DNA from: Cricetomys ansorgei
Lineage: Eukaryota > Chordata > Mammalia > Rodentia > Nesomyidae
DNA length: 64,000 nt
Assembly: GCA_026225945.1 (NCBI GenBank)
Contig: JAMJFZ010000029.1
Span: 1 to 64,000 of the forward strand
Reading direction: 5' to 3'
The translations under genes and the position numbers were made by a program. The notes under the pieces are model-generated. The model saw only the letters and a program-made list of their open reading frames with translations, was not told the DNA's origin and did not search any database. Shown here one piece after another: positions 53,901-63,745 of the stretch; positions within the stretch are counted from its first letter, which is position 1, and the number at the start of each line of letters is the position of its first letter.

Positions 53901-56900
53901 TAGATGTTCCCTCAATTGGTACAGAGTTGTGCCTTTCTGTTGTCAATGAGGATCTTGCTGGACAGATAAGTCATAATTCACAGAATTTGTGGGTAGGATG
54001 GTGTCCTAGTCTTGTCACTGGAATACTTGCCTGGCCACAGTACAAGGCCTGTTCAGGCTCCCTATCCCAATTAACTGGGGATCCTAGCTGGGGTCTCCAT
54101 CAAAGATTGCTGTGAGTTTCTAATACACTATGTCTCCCAATTTTTCCCAAAATTCTTGTACTTTCTCCATATATTCTCTCCCTCCCTCCCTCTCTGCATG
54201 GTGGCCTGGTGGACTACTCCACTTGCGTTTCTATCCTTGTCTAACCTACCTGAAACTTATGTTTTAATTTCACTCCAACAGGGAGATCCCTGTGTTCATA
54301 CTTGTGCCCTCTTCATTGAGTGATTTTTTTATACCTACACATACTAGTACCTTTTTCCTATGCTTAGCATTAGTATCATCATATAAGTGAGTACGTAATA
54401 TGTCTGTCTTTCTAGGACATTTTTTCCTCACTCAACATGATTTTTTTTCTTTAGTTTGATCCATTTGCCAGCAAAGTCAATGGTGCCATTTTATTAAAAG
54501 CTGAGTAATACCCATTGTGTAAATGTAACACAATTTCCTTAGCTGAGGGATATCTAGTTTTTTTCCAATTTCTGGGTATTATGAAAAAAACTGCTTTAAA
54601 CATATTTGAACATGTGTCCTTCTGGTAGGATGGAGCATCCTTTGAGTATGTGCCCAGAATGTTATAGCAAGGTGTTCCAAATTCCTAAGGAACTGCTATG
54701 TTGATTTCCATAATGGCTATACAAGTTTTCAATTCCACCATCAAGTAGGAGTTTTACTCTTTATCCACATCACACCAGCATTCTACTTTGTGTTACTGAT
54801 CTTAGTCATTCTGACTGTTGTAAGATGGAATCTCAAAGTGGTTTTGATTTGCATATCCCTAATTACTATGGATGAAACATTTCTTAAGGTGTTTCTCAGC
54901 AATTTTGGATTCCTATTCTATTCTTTGTCTAGATCTATAACCCATATTTTTTAATTGAATTTTATTGATGTCTACTTTCTTGAGTTCTTTACATATTTAG
55001 GTATATATTAGGCCTTTATCAGAAGTGGAGTTGGTGAATATCTTTTCCCATACTTTAGGTTGCCAGTTTATCTTATTGACAGTGTCCTTTGCCTTACAGA
55101 AACATTTCATTTGGTCTCATTTAAAAATCTTTGTTCACAGTGCCTAAGCTATTGGTATTCTGTTCAGAAAGCTGTCCCCTGTGCCAATATGTACCTAATT
55201 TCTCTTCTATCATGTTCAATGTATCTGGTTTTATGTTCATGATCCACTTGAACTTGAATTTTGTGTATGATGATAAATATGAATCAATCTGCATTTTTCA
55301 ACAGTGAGCCACCCAAATAGACCAGTACCATATGTTAAAGATGCTTTCTTTTTTCAATTGTATACTTATGGATTCTTTATCGAAGATCAGGTGTCCCTAA
55401 GTACATGGGTCTATGTCTGGATATGCAATTTAGTTCGACTGATGAACATGTCTGGTTTTATGCCAGTACTGTGCTATTTTTATTACTCTAGTTGTGTAGT
55501 ATACACTGAGATCAGGAATAGTGATGTCTCCAAAAGTTTTTTTTTTTTTTAGGATTACTTTGGGTACTCTGGTTTTTGCTTTTCCAGAAGAATTTGAGTA
55601 TTTTCCCTTAAAGGTCTGTAAAGAATTGTATTGGTATTTTCAAAGGGATGGAGTTGTATCTGTGGATTGCCTTTGGTTAGATTACAATATTTACTTCGTT
55701 GACCCTACCAATCCAGGAGCATGGATATCTTTCCACTCTGAAATCTTCAATTTCCTTCTTCTACGTCTTAAAATTTTTCACATACAAAGCTTTCATTTGC
55801 GTGGTTAAACTCAGCCCCATGATATTGTATGTTATCTGTGGCTATTTTGAAAGGAGTTGTTTCCCTGATTTCTTTCTCAGGTCATTTGTCATTTGTATAT
55901 AGGAGGTTTACTGATTTTTTGAGTTGATCTTGTAGTCTGCCACTTTAAAGAAGTGGTTTAACAGCGATTACAGTTCCCTGGTAGAATTTTTGGAGTCACT
56001 TATATATACTAACATATCATCTGCAAATAATGATACATTGAATTCCGTTTTCCATATTCCATTCATGTGATTACCTAATAGTTGTCTTGTTGCTCTAGGT
56101 AGGACTTCATGTATTGTATTGAATAGGGAGAGATAACAACGTTTTCTTGTTCCTCATTTAAGTGCACTTGCTTTGAGCTTAGCTCCATTAATTTGATGCT
56201 GGCTGTAGGGTTGCTGTAAACTTCCTTTATTATGTTTAGGTATGTTCCTTGTGTCTCTAATCTCTCAAAGACTTTTATCATGAAGGGTGTTAGATTTTGT
56301 CAAGACTTTTTTGTATCTACTAAAAGATCATTTGTCTTTATTTCAGTTTGTTTATATGGTGGATTACATTGACTGATTTTGGCATGCTGAACCAACCATT
56401 ATTCCCTGGGAAGAAGCCTATTAGATAATGGTGGATGATCTTTATGATGTGTTGCTGAATCTCGTTTGCCAGTAATTTGTTGAGTGTTTTTGCATTGATA
56501 TGTTCATGAGGGAAATTGGACTGTAATTCTCTTACTCTGTTGAATTCTTGAGTGGTTTGGTTATCAGGGTAACTGTGGAATTTTTCAATGAGTTTAGCAG
56601 TCTTTCATCTATTTCTACTTTGTGGATTACTTTGATGATTATTGTAGCAATATACCTACTGTGGTTGCTCAACAAGGAGGGCATGCAGGCATTTCCATAG
56701 GTGCAGACTTTGCCAGACTTCACCAGAAGGAACCACCATAAAGGCAGGCAACATATTCAAGAATGGAATACTAAGCATCTGAACTCAGCTATTATTTTTT
56801 GATTCAGAATTCTTCATGTGTTCTACTGAGAGCATGTGCAGATCATAAGGAATCAAACATCTCCCACATTAATGCAACACCTGCAGACAAAACAAAATGC

Positions 56901-59900
56901 CAAGGCTTATGCAGCACCCCACCCAACAGTGTACAAAGTAATTATTTTAAACACAGCAAAAAATAATCATCTAAAAAAGAGAATTGGTTTTAACTCTTCT
57001 GTTAATGTCTGATAGAATTCTGCACTAAACTATTTTACCCTTGTTTGCTTGTTTGGTAGAATATTTTAAAGATTGTGCCCTTTCTCCTTGTGTTTATTGG
57101 TCTATTCAAATTGTTTATCTGATCTTAGTCTAACTGTTGGTAGGTGGGCTCTATAGAAAAAATTGTCCATTTATTTTAGATTTTCAAACTTTGTGGAACA
57201 TAGGTTTTCAAAGTATGCCCAAATGATTCTTTACACTTCCTCAGTGTCTGCATTTATATCCCTTTTTTGTCTCTGATTTTGTTTATTTGGATATTCTCTA
57301 TCCATTTTTTAATTAATTTGGATAGGACATTGTCTATCTAATTGATTGCCTCAAAGACCTAACTCTTTTTTTCCATTGAGTCTTCAAAGTTTTCTCTTTG
57401 TTTCTATTTTATTTATTTCAGCTCTCAGATTTATTACTTCTTGTAATGTATTCCTCTTGGGTGTGGTTACTTCATTTTGTATTAGACCTTCCAAATGTGC
57501 TGTTAGTTTGCTAGTATGTGATCTGTCAACTCTTTTTGTGAATAGTTTTGAATTACAAATTTTGCTCTTAGCAATGCTAGAAAATAAATTTTTAATTGGA
57601 GCTATCATAGTCCTGATTGTGTAGGAGTCATGCTATAACTCATTATATTCAGAATATAATATAACTATCATAAATATTTTTACAAGCCTTAGTGATAGAA
57701 AATTTTGAATGAACTAGCTAACTTTTATCAAATATCAGAAGATGGAAAGAAATGAACCTCCACATTTAAATTAAAATTTGTGAAAATATCTGATAAGAAT
57801 AATTCGGTCTTGATTTGTTAAATATATTTTGGGAGCCTAAATCTCAAGACTTCTAAGATATCTTTATACTCATCACATACTTACGCATACTTCAGACTTA
57901 TTGTTCCTTCTTCCTAGTCCTAGCATGTTCTTTCATATATGCATGCAGCAAAATATGTGATTTTCCTTGAATTTTAATAATCTTTGAGATCTATATTGAA
58001 AAAAAATTAAAGCAGAGATGAATACCAGGATTTGGTGGTGCATGCCATTAAACTCAGCACTCAGCAGGCAGAGGCAGGCATATCTTTGTGAATTCCAGGC
58101 CAGCTTGGACTACTGAGTGAGTTTCAGAACAGCCAGAGTTACAACAGAAACCCTGACTCTAAAATTATAATATAAATGAAATAATAAAAGTAATAGTGCT
58201 ATTCTTTAGTCACAAGCTGTCAGATTTCTTGCAGTCTATAGAATGACAGAAGACATAAATATAGCAGTCTAATCTCAGCAGATAACACTACTCATTTCAT
58301 AGACTATGAAGGATAGTCACAGCAGGATTGAAGTACTTACATGGGGGAAAGTAGATACTTGTAGTTTATATAGGAAGTATGAGGAATGAGAAGTTAAATG
58401 TAGCTGGAAGAGTGCAAGAGTCTGCATTCTCTACTTCCTGACACAGGATTATAAAGAGCAGAGAAGGGAGGAAGTAGATATTTTTAGTTTATATAGGAAG
58501 TCTGACGAATGAGAAGCTAAATGTAGCTGGCAGAGTGCAAGAGTCTGCATTCTCTACTTCCTGGCACAGGATTATAAAGAGCAGAGAAGGGGGGAAGTAG
58601 ATACTTGTAGTTTATATGGGAAGTTTGAGGTATGAGAAGCTAAATATATCTGGAAGTGAGGAAGAGTCTGCATTCTCTATTTCCTGGCACAGAATTATCA
58701 AGAGCACAGAGGCTAGCCAATCTTAGGCGAAGCAGGCTTTGAGACTCAGTAAAAACAGTAGGCAATGTGACCCAGTGTAGCTTCTATTTCTATTTCCATC
58801 TTCCATGGTACACATCTAAGTCCTCACTGAGTAGGTGGAATGGCAGGGATGAAAATATTTAATATGAATTTATATTTATGTGGGTAAAAGTATCTCACTG
58901 CATTCTCCATTCTACCTTATGAAGCTATATAAATTGGGTTATATAATTAAATTCCAGGTTCTGTCAAACAGTACACATTATTGAATGTATATTGTAGCCA
59001 GATTAGAATGAAGAAGAACAAGAGGCTAGGTTGAGGACTCCCCATGAATAAAAAAACAAACAAAAAAACCTAGGGTTTTTTGTTTGTTTTGGTTTTGTTT
59101 TCTTTCATATGAGGAACACATAATGATGTGTTCTTCAGTATATAGAGTTTGGAATCCATGGTGGTTGATGAACAAAGTTAAATTTATGAGGCAGAAGGAA
59201 GAATGTCAGCAGCATTACCTCAGCAAATGAGACTGTTTATATCAAACAGGGAAGAACTGAAGCAGCAGGAATAAGGTTTCTATGAAGATGAAGTAATACT
59301 TAGAATTAATATGTGAGGTATGGGAAAATGGATGATGGATACAGCTGCAGAAGGCTACATGCAAGTTTTCAATTTGTACTTCTTGAAATTGTTTATTTAC
59401 ACAACTCTGTTTTATCTTTAAAAACCGTTTTATACCAGCTATCAGAATGTTGGTGACAATGAGTGACTGAGTTAGCCAATTACAATGAGGATGGAGGGTC
59501 TGGATATTTATCATGGAGGCTATGGACTTCAATATGGCTTCAAGGAATGGAAAGTTTCTTGTTGAAGGTACTAACATACTAAAACTGAAATGGAAATTTT
59601 ATAATTAATTTTTCCATTTTTTCTTTAATTTAGGAAATCTCTGACATGCTATAAGCACACAGCTATTGCACAGAGTATGGTTCCATTTGAATGTTTTCAC
59701 TTAAGTAAGTATAATTGCTTCTAGGATGGATACACAAAACCGTCTTAATAGTGCTTACAACATTATAGTCTATTATGTTTTTCTTCAATGGATCAAACAT
59801 TTGTGTGATTTTTTTTTACTGTGTCCCACTCCAGGTTGTTATCGTCATATGAAATGCAAGGAAAAGATAAGAGGAGATTATATCACTGGCTTCTGGGCAG

Positions 59901-62900
59901 TTATAGATGGATATCGTAACTTTCCAGAAATAAAATACAGAAATAATGCTGCCAGAATTGGGTATAGTAGGCAAAGTAAGATTTTATTCACTAATACTCA
60001 TAAAGTAGGACACTTAGCTCTTTCTCTAATCTTGTGCAAACTTTGCTTTGTGGCAAAAATTATGTACAAAGTCACTAAAGTCACTTTATATCCTCACACC
60101 TTGATTGGTATGAACTTTCTCTTACACTGTTGGATAAATGAATCTTAGAACAATGTTTGCTACATTTTATAGTGTGGAAATGATCTAAATTTCATGAATT
60201 ATTTATTTAACATACTGTTTGTTGAAGTAATTTTAATGAGAGCTTTTTCAATTATGGTTCATCATTTTATTGATAAAGGGAAAAATGTTATATAAAATTT
60301 TGTCAGATTAACTTAATTTTTGAGAAAAAAACTTTATCAAATGTCTACTGTTTATAAATACTAGTGTACATTTTGTACCCACTAGCATATATGCCTTTCA
60401 TGTGTACACAATTATAGTATGAATGATAGTTTTAGCTTTCTCACTTTGTGACAAAAACTCATGATATGATCAACTGTGAATCCAAAAATCACAGTAAATA
60501 TAATTCATTTTCTGAGAGGACTCAGGCCTTGATTGATCTCAGCTCTGACTCTCGTAATTGGTTTTCAGGATGGATTATCAAACCTGCATGCTTCCTATCT
60601 CTTAGAGATCAGATATCATCATGAATATGAATTTTATTGTTTTCACATTGTGCCATTCACTTTGATACTCACAAAAGTTCCAAATTTTAAAATGGTCATG
60701 TCTACCACAATTTCATCTACATGTTGCCGATTACACACTGGCCAATTCTTTGAGTTCTCCCCAATCAACTTATGAGGACTGATATGTTAGAAACAATGCA
60801 AAATACTTGAATTAATCACGCAAAAATTCTATGTGTGAAATAGACAAAAATAAATATTATTTCTTTATACTGTATTCAAAATTTACTCTGAATAGTTTTC
60901 CACTAAGTGTATGGCCAATAATGTTAAAGTGTTAAATCGCATATGAAATTAAATAAATGTTTTAAAAACCTGTAACTAAATACAAAGACAAAAACGATTA
61001 TGCAATATAAATTTCTAAATAAAATATTTTACACAAGAATTTATCTAGACAGGTGGTAGTGGTTCATGCTTTTTAATCCCAGCACTTGGGAGACAGAGGC
61101 AGGTAGAGATCTGTCAGTTCCAGACCAGCCTAGCCTACAGAGTGAATTCCCAGACAGCCAGAGTTATAATAGAGAAGCTCTATCTCAAGAATACCAAAAA
61201 AAGAATTTTTTCTAGAATTTAATTTCTTTTAAACTCTACAGTTGCAATTTCATATTATAATTTCAGAGCAAATATCAATTTCAATTTTATCATTCAGTGA
61301 TATCTACCATAAAGACAATAACTTTTTAAATAAATTTATATGTGCATGGATTATTACTCTGAGTACAGAATGTTGGTGCACATAATACTACAGGACATAT
61401 TTAAAAATATGAAGGAAAATAGGCAATTATGCATCCCTTTCACCTTTGACTATTTTATAAAGAATGCAAATTTTATCAAGTATTTGTCTGGAAATAAGAT
61501 TCTTTTAAAGGTTATAGTACACATTTCATAGCCTGATTATCCAACAAACACATGACAAATCTAAGTTTTATATTCCAATACCAAAACGTCAATTGTCATT
61601 TATAGCTAGAATGTCTTTAATAGCTAATAAGTAACATTTGACCTGTCTTACCATTGAATGTACTTAATTTTGTTGTATACATCTGTTCCTAGCTGTAAAT
61701 AATTGTTATTAACGACTAAGTAATTCAGGATATTATAGAGGATTCAGCTTCCTTTTGGTATTACATTTGTTTGAGTTATTTCTCTCTTCCATAGAAATAT
61801 GAGTATCAAATCATGGTAAATTAGCAACCTGAGTCTAGTAAAGTTTTGTTACATGAATATAAATGTAGGAATCAAAATTAATTTTGTATATTATTGGATG
61901 TGTTTGGAAACTTACAATAACCTGTGTTTTCAAATGAAATACTCTTTTCTTTGAGATATGATAGCATTTCCAAAAACACTGTGAGTCAATGTGTCAATAG
62001 TGTTAAAAATAATATAACTCAAAATAAATAGGAGAAGCAATCTTGTGATATACTGATGTACATTTTTTCTTCTCAGTGCCAACTCCTGTATTTATAAAAG
62101 TGTATTCTGTGTCAGGAAACATCATCTTATTAAGTTTTGATTATCAAAATGACCTGGATTATCCCACACATGTGACTGTAGCAATGGGTAAGTTCATATA
62201 ATTTGATATGTGAGAAACATGCTACCTAGCTTTTACTTAGAAGAAAACTTTTTTCTGTAATTTCTGTGCATTAAATATACTAATGCAGAAATCTAAACAT
62301 TCATGTGTTTTCAAATATTATCATGACTAAGGAAGAATCTTGCATTGCCTATGCAATAGGTATACACTTCCTCCTTGGTAGATATAACTGTCTTGAAATA
62401 AATAACACACAATCCTTAGAATATGAATTGGTACCAAAAGGCAGTAACCAATTAGAACTCAATGAAGCTCTTGTACTGTTTTCATGGTATATATCTACAC
62501 TTAACATCTGACCAGTATCAGTTAATTGGTTGGCACTCATCATGACTGAACAATCCCAATAACTATAATTCTTTGTCCTTATAACTATTTAAAGAGTGAC
62601 AAAGCTAATTTGTTCAATTAAATGTTATCTTCTCTTCAATTAAATGTTATATCTTCTCCAGATATAAGATCCTAAATAATAAAAGTCAACATTTAGCCTT
62701 AATATTTTCTCAATTCACCAGCTCATCTGTACAATAATTATAATGGTCCTGATATTACATCTATATATTGATATTAGGTTCTACAAATTTATTCTGAGAA
62801 AACAAAAGGAGTATTTAAAGTGTTCATGAATTTATAGTCTTTTAGAAAATATGAATAAATTAAGTGTGCCAAGTAAAATGTACTTCATGTTCTAATTTTT

Positions 62901-63538
62901 CATCAAGAACACCAACATATGGGAAATACATTTCAGGGAGAGACAGGTAACATAGAAAGATACGTTATTGGGATACTTCCAAATATCAGGTAAAAACATT
63001 ACAGTGTCCTGATTTGGCTTCAAATAATCACATCTTTGGGAATGAAAATATTGCAGGAGAAATTGTCTCTAATATTTGCCTTAGTATAAAAACTGAACAA
63101 GTAGCAAGACGGTGTGTATGAGACATTCACATGGATTCTGAGCTTATATTCTGAGGGGCATCCCTTTTCTCGTTTTGGTGAAAGATGTGTTTCAACAACT
63201 GACAGCAAAGTTTAATCAATTCAGAGTGTGGGTAATATTCTAATGGAAATCTCTTTTATCCTTCTGTAAATCTCAGCAAAAGGAGAAAATATCACTGATG
63301 AATCCTGGAATGAATATTTGAACATAAACAGGAAATTATCAATTCCTTTTACGAATATTTAAAATGTCTCCCAAGCAGGTAAATCACTGTTTTTCAGTGT
63401 AGAATAACCTGACACCAGAAGAGCTCATTGATTTCTTTTTAATTCCAATGTAATGTTGAGAAATAGGGATTAAAAAATCTATTAAGTTATGTTTGTTTTG
63501 ATTTGCAGACCTATGTCCTAAATGAAAACATGAGTCTT
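50894..63538 (+). CDS. Lipocalin gene, odorant-binding protein / aphrodisin / probasin type; in-frame stop in exon 5
   Basis: Six exons: 50894-50959, 52987-53126, 59634-59704, 62077-62187, 63277-63378, 63509-63538. All introns are GT-AG. Lengths 66/140/71/111/102 and phases 0/2/1/1/1 match the lipocalin gene pattern. The product would be a small secreted beta-barrel carrier of hydrophobic ligands such as odorants or pheromones (family knowledge). Visible features: signal peptide 1-17; SGKF at 24-27 in place of GxW; T-I-Y-L and I-E-E-N-G of the first strand and loop; N-L-T-V-Y-V strand; Cys74; L-L-S-F-D-Y strand (110-115); A-K-G-x-N-I-T-D-E-S-W start of the C-terminal helix. N63-L-T and N134-I-T are N-glycosylation sequons. 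Recalled probasin and aphrodisin fit without gaps from exon 4 onwards. TAA at 63360-63362 ends the frame at 157 residues; the frame beyond it would add 10 more and end D-L-C-P-K. The CxxxC of OBPs is missing. Could be functional and truncated, or a young pseudogene. Confidence 0.8.
51600..52165 (+). mobile_element. L1 3' UTR fragment in lipocalin intron 1
   Basis: ACACCAGGAGTATATGGCCC, CAACTAAGCGGGGCTCATA, GTCTGTACCAGGAACTCAGCC and GTGACTGTTCACCTG are L1 3' UTR text in sense. The 100 or so bases before 51,700 (GTCAGAGGAAGCCTCACTGATGA) look like L1 text in the opposite sense, so the fragment may be 5'-inverted. Confidence 0.6.
52987..53126 (+). CDS. Lipocalin exon 2: GxW-like motif and first two strands
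   Basis: 140 nt, phase 0 to 2. The acceptor is the TTAG at 52983-52986. Using the next AG (exon from 52994) breaks the frame, while this one joins exon 1 in frame and gives [10 protein letters not shown]. This corresponds to the lipocalin GxWxT start, with Phe27 in place of Trp. Then come I-E-E-N-G (40-44), a strand ending N-L-T-V-Y-V (63-68), and donor CAG|GTAAGC. The OBP/aphrodisin CxxxC pair expected near residues 55-59 is absent (I-F-N-M-Y). Confidence 0.78.
53205..57625 (-). mobile_element. L1 LINE, antisense, 5'-truncated
   Basis: Reads as the reverse complement of a rodent L1: 3' UTR (53,205-54,450), then ORF2 backwards. Recognisable pieces are the end of ORF2 (54,480-55,300), a reverse-transcriptase piece on the minus strand at 56,075-56,281 (M-I-K-V-F-E-R, Y-L-N-I-I-K-x-V-Y-S, S-P-Y) and the region before it at 57,384-57,608 ([11 protein letters not shown]). 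Many frameshifts and stops; dead. Split by an LTR-like insert at about 56,640-56,985. Lies in lipocalin intron 2. Confidence 0.85.
56640..56985. mobile_element. LTR-like insert inside the L1, also present in both duplication copies
   Basis: Interrupts L1 ORF2 sequence that resumes at about 56,990. Closely related stretches lie at about 9,820-10,121 and 28,440-28,742 (shared CTGTGGTTGCTCA-type, GCAGATCATAAG-type and CACCCAACA-type blocks). It can be bounded as TG...CA, which fits a solo LTR, but the family was not recognised. Confidence 0.45.
58026..58164 (+). mobile_element. B1 SINE in lipocalin intron 2
   Basis: TGGTGGTGCATGCCATTAAACTCAGCACTCAGCAGGCAGAGGCAGG, AATTCCAGGCCAGC, GAACAGCCAGAGTTACA. 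Confidence 0.87.
58341..58715. repeat. Tandem repeat, three units of about 123 bp
   Basis: GTAGATA starts at 58,351, 58,474 and 58,597 (period 123). Each unit carries TTTATAT-GGAAGT, TAAATGTAGCTGG-type, GAGTCTGCATTCTCTA and ACAG-ATTAT-A-GAGCA blocks. Units 1 and 2 are closest; unit 3 drifts. Intron 2 of the lipocalin gene; no open frame across it. Confidence 0.9.
59634..59704 (+). CDS. Lipocalin exon 3: strands C-D with the disulfide cysteine
   Basis: 71 nt, phase 2 to 1; family members have about 71-74 nt here. The acceptor is TTTAATTTAG and the donor is TTAA|GTAAGT. It reads [13 protein letters not shown] across the junction; Cys74 sits where OBP-type lipocalins keep the cysteine that bonds to the C-terminal one. 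The other two frames contain stops. The sequence is less conserved than in exons 2, 4 and 5, so the call rests mainly on length, phase and the Cys position. Confidence 0.68.
61046..61203 (+). mobile_element. B1 SINE in lipocalin intron 3
   Basis: GGTGGTAGTGGTTCATGC, AATCCCAGCACTTGGGAGACAGAGGCAGG, CCAGACCAGCC and CAGACAGCCAGAGTTATAATAGAG, followed by an A-rich tail. Confidence 0.9.
62077..62187 (+). CDS. Lipocalin exon 4: strands E-H
   Basis: 111 nt, exactly the family length, phase 1 to 1. The acceptor is TTTTCTTCTCAG and the donor is ATGG|GTAAGT. It contains V-F-I-K-V-Y, then [12 protein letters not shown] and ends V-T-V-A-M. Recalled probasin has L-L-F-D-Y-F-N at the same place. These strands line the ligand pocket in the family. 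Confidence 0.82.
62188..63276 (+). other. Lipocalin intron 4
   Basis: 1,089 bp from GTAAGT to CAG. No transposon recognised. Contains a 39-nt splice-bounded pseudo-exon candidate (about 62,908-62,946) that is not part of the family pattern. Confidence 0.7.
63277..63378 (+). CDS. Lipocalin exon 5: C-terminal helix, with in-frame TAA
   Basis: 102 nt, exactly the family length, phase 1 to 1. The acceptor is TAAATCTCAG and the donor is GCAG|GTAAAT. It reads [16 protein letters not shown], close to the recalled probasin A-K-G-x-x-L-T-K-D-E-M-x-E-Y-M-N. The codon after P-F-T-N-I is TAA (63360-63362), where aphrodisin has an ordinary residue. The frame then continues N-V-S-Q-A to the donor. The donor is intact and the rest of the exon aligns to the family, so the stop looks like a point change. 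Confidence 0.82.
63509..63538 (+). CDS. Lipocalin exon 6: D-L-C-P-K end, beyond the TAA
   Basis: Acceptor TTTGATTTGCAG. With the G left from exon 5 it reads D-L-C-P-K-stop (TGA 63523-63525), the family's D-x-C-P ending with the second disulfide cysteine. A GTAAGT donor follows at 63539, as expected if a 3' UTR exon lies further downstream, probably outside the window. If the exon 5 TAA is real, this exon is 3' untranslated. Confidence 0.72.
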
Positions 63539-63745
63539 GTAAGTAGAAGCATGATAAGTAAAAATCTGGACTCATGGGAATTGACTATTATATTTTTTTC
63601 AATCAAGTCATTTATCTATATCTATTCTAATTCAACAAATTAATCTATTTCTTAAGATAATGTATTTTCTGCTTATAATAAACTCAAGTAACTTAGAAAA
63701 AGAATATATGTTTCTACAATTTACAAACTAAAGAAAAATTTTCTG

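Noticed and set aside
58341..58715. CRISPR-like or satellite array
   Set aside because: The units are contiguous, with no spacers, and there are only three of them; this is a small minisatellite in a mammalian intron.
59242..59577. 111-codon minus-strand frame in intron 2
   Set aside because: No recognisable family, and it lies within an intron on the opposite strand; likely chance in AT-rich DNA.
59835..59975. Treating this as a regular lipocalin exon because of C-Y-R-H-M-K-C
   Set aside because: The classical exon series is already complete without it (140, 71, 111 and 102 nt), and including it would make the protein about 47 residues too long. Kept only as an optional or cryptic exon.
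59726..60148. 140-codon plus-strand frame, the longest in the window
   Set aside because: It begins and ends in intron 3 sequence and contains the T-tract and splice sites of the cryptic exon; only 59,835-59,975 could be coding.
62908..62946. A 39-nt splice-bounded open segment in intron 4 (phase 1 to 1)
   Set aside because: Exons 4 and 5 join directly to give the family's V-x-x-A-K-G sequence without it; no lipocalin has an exon here.
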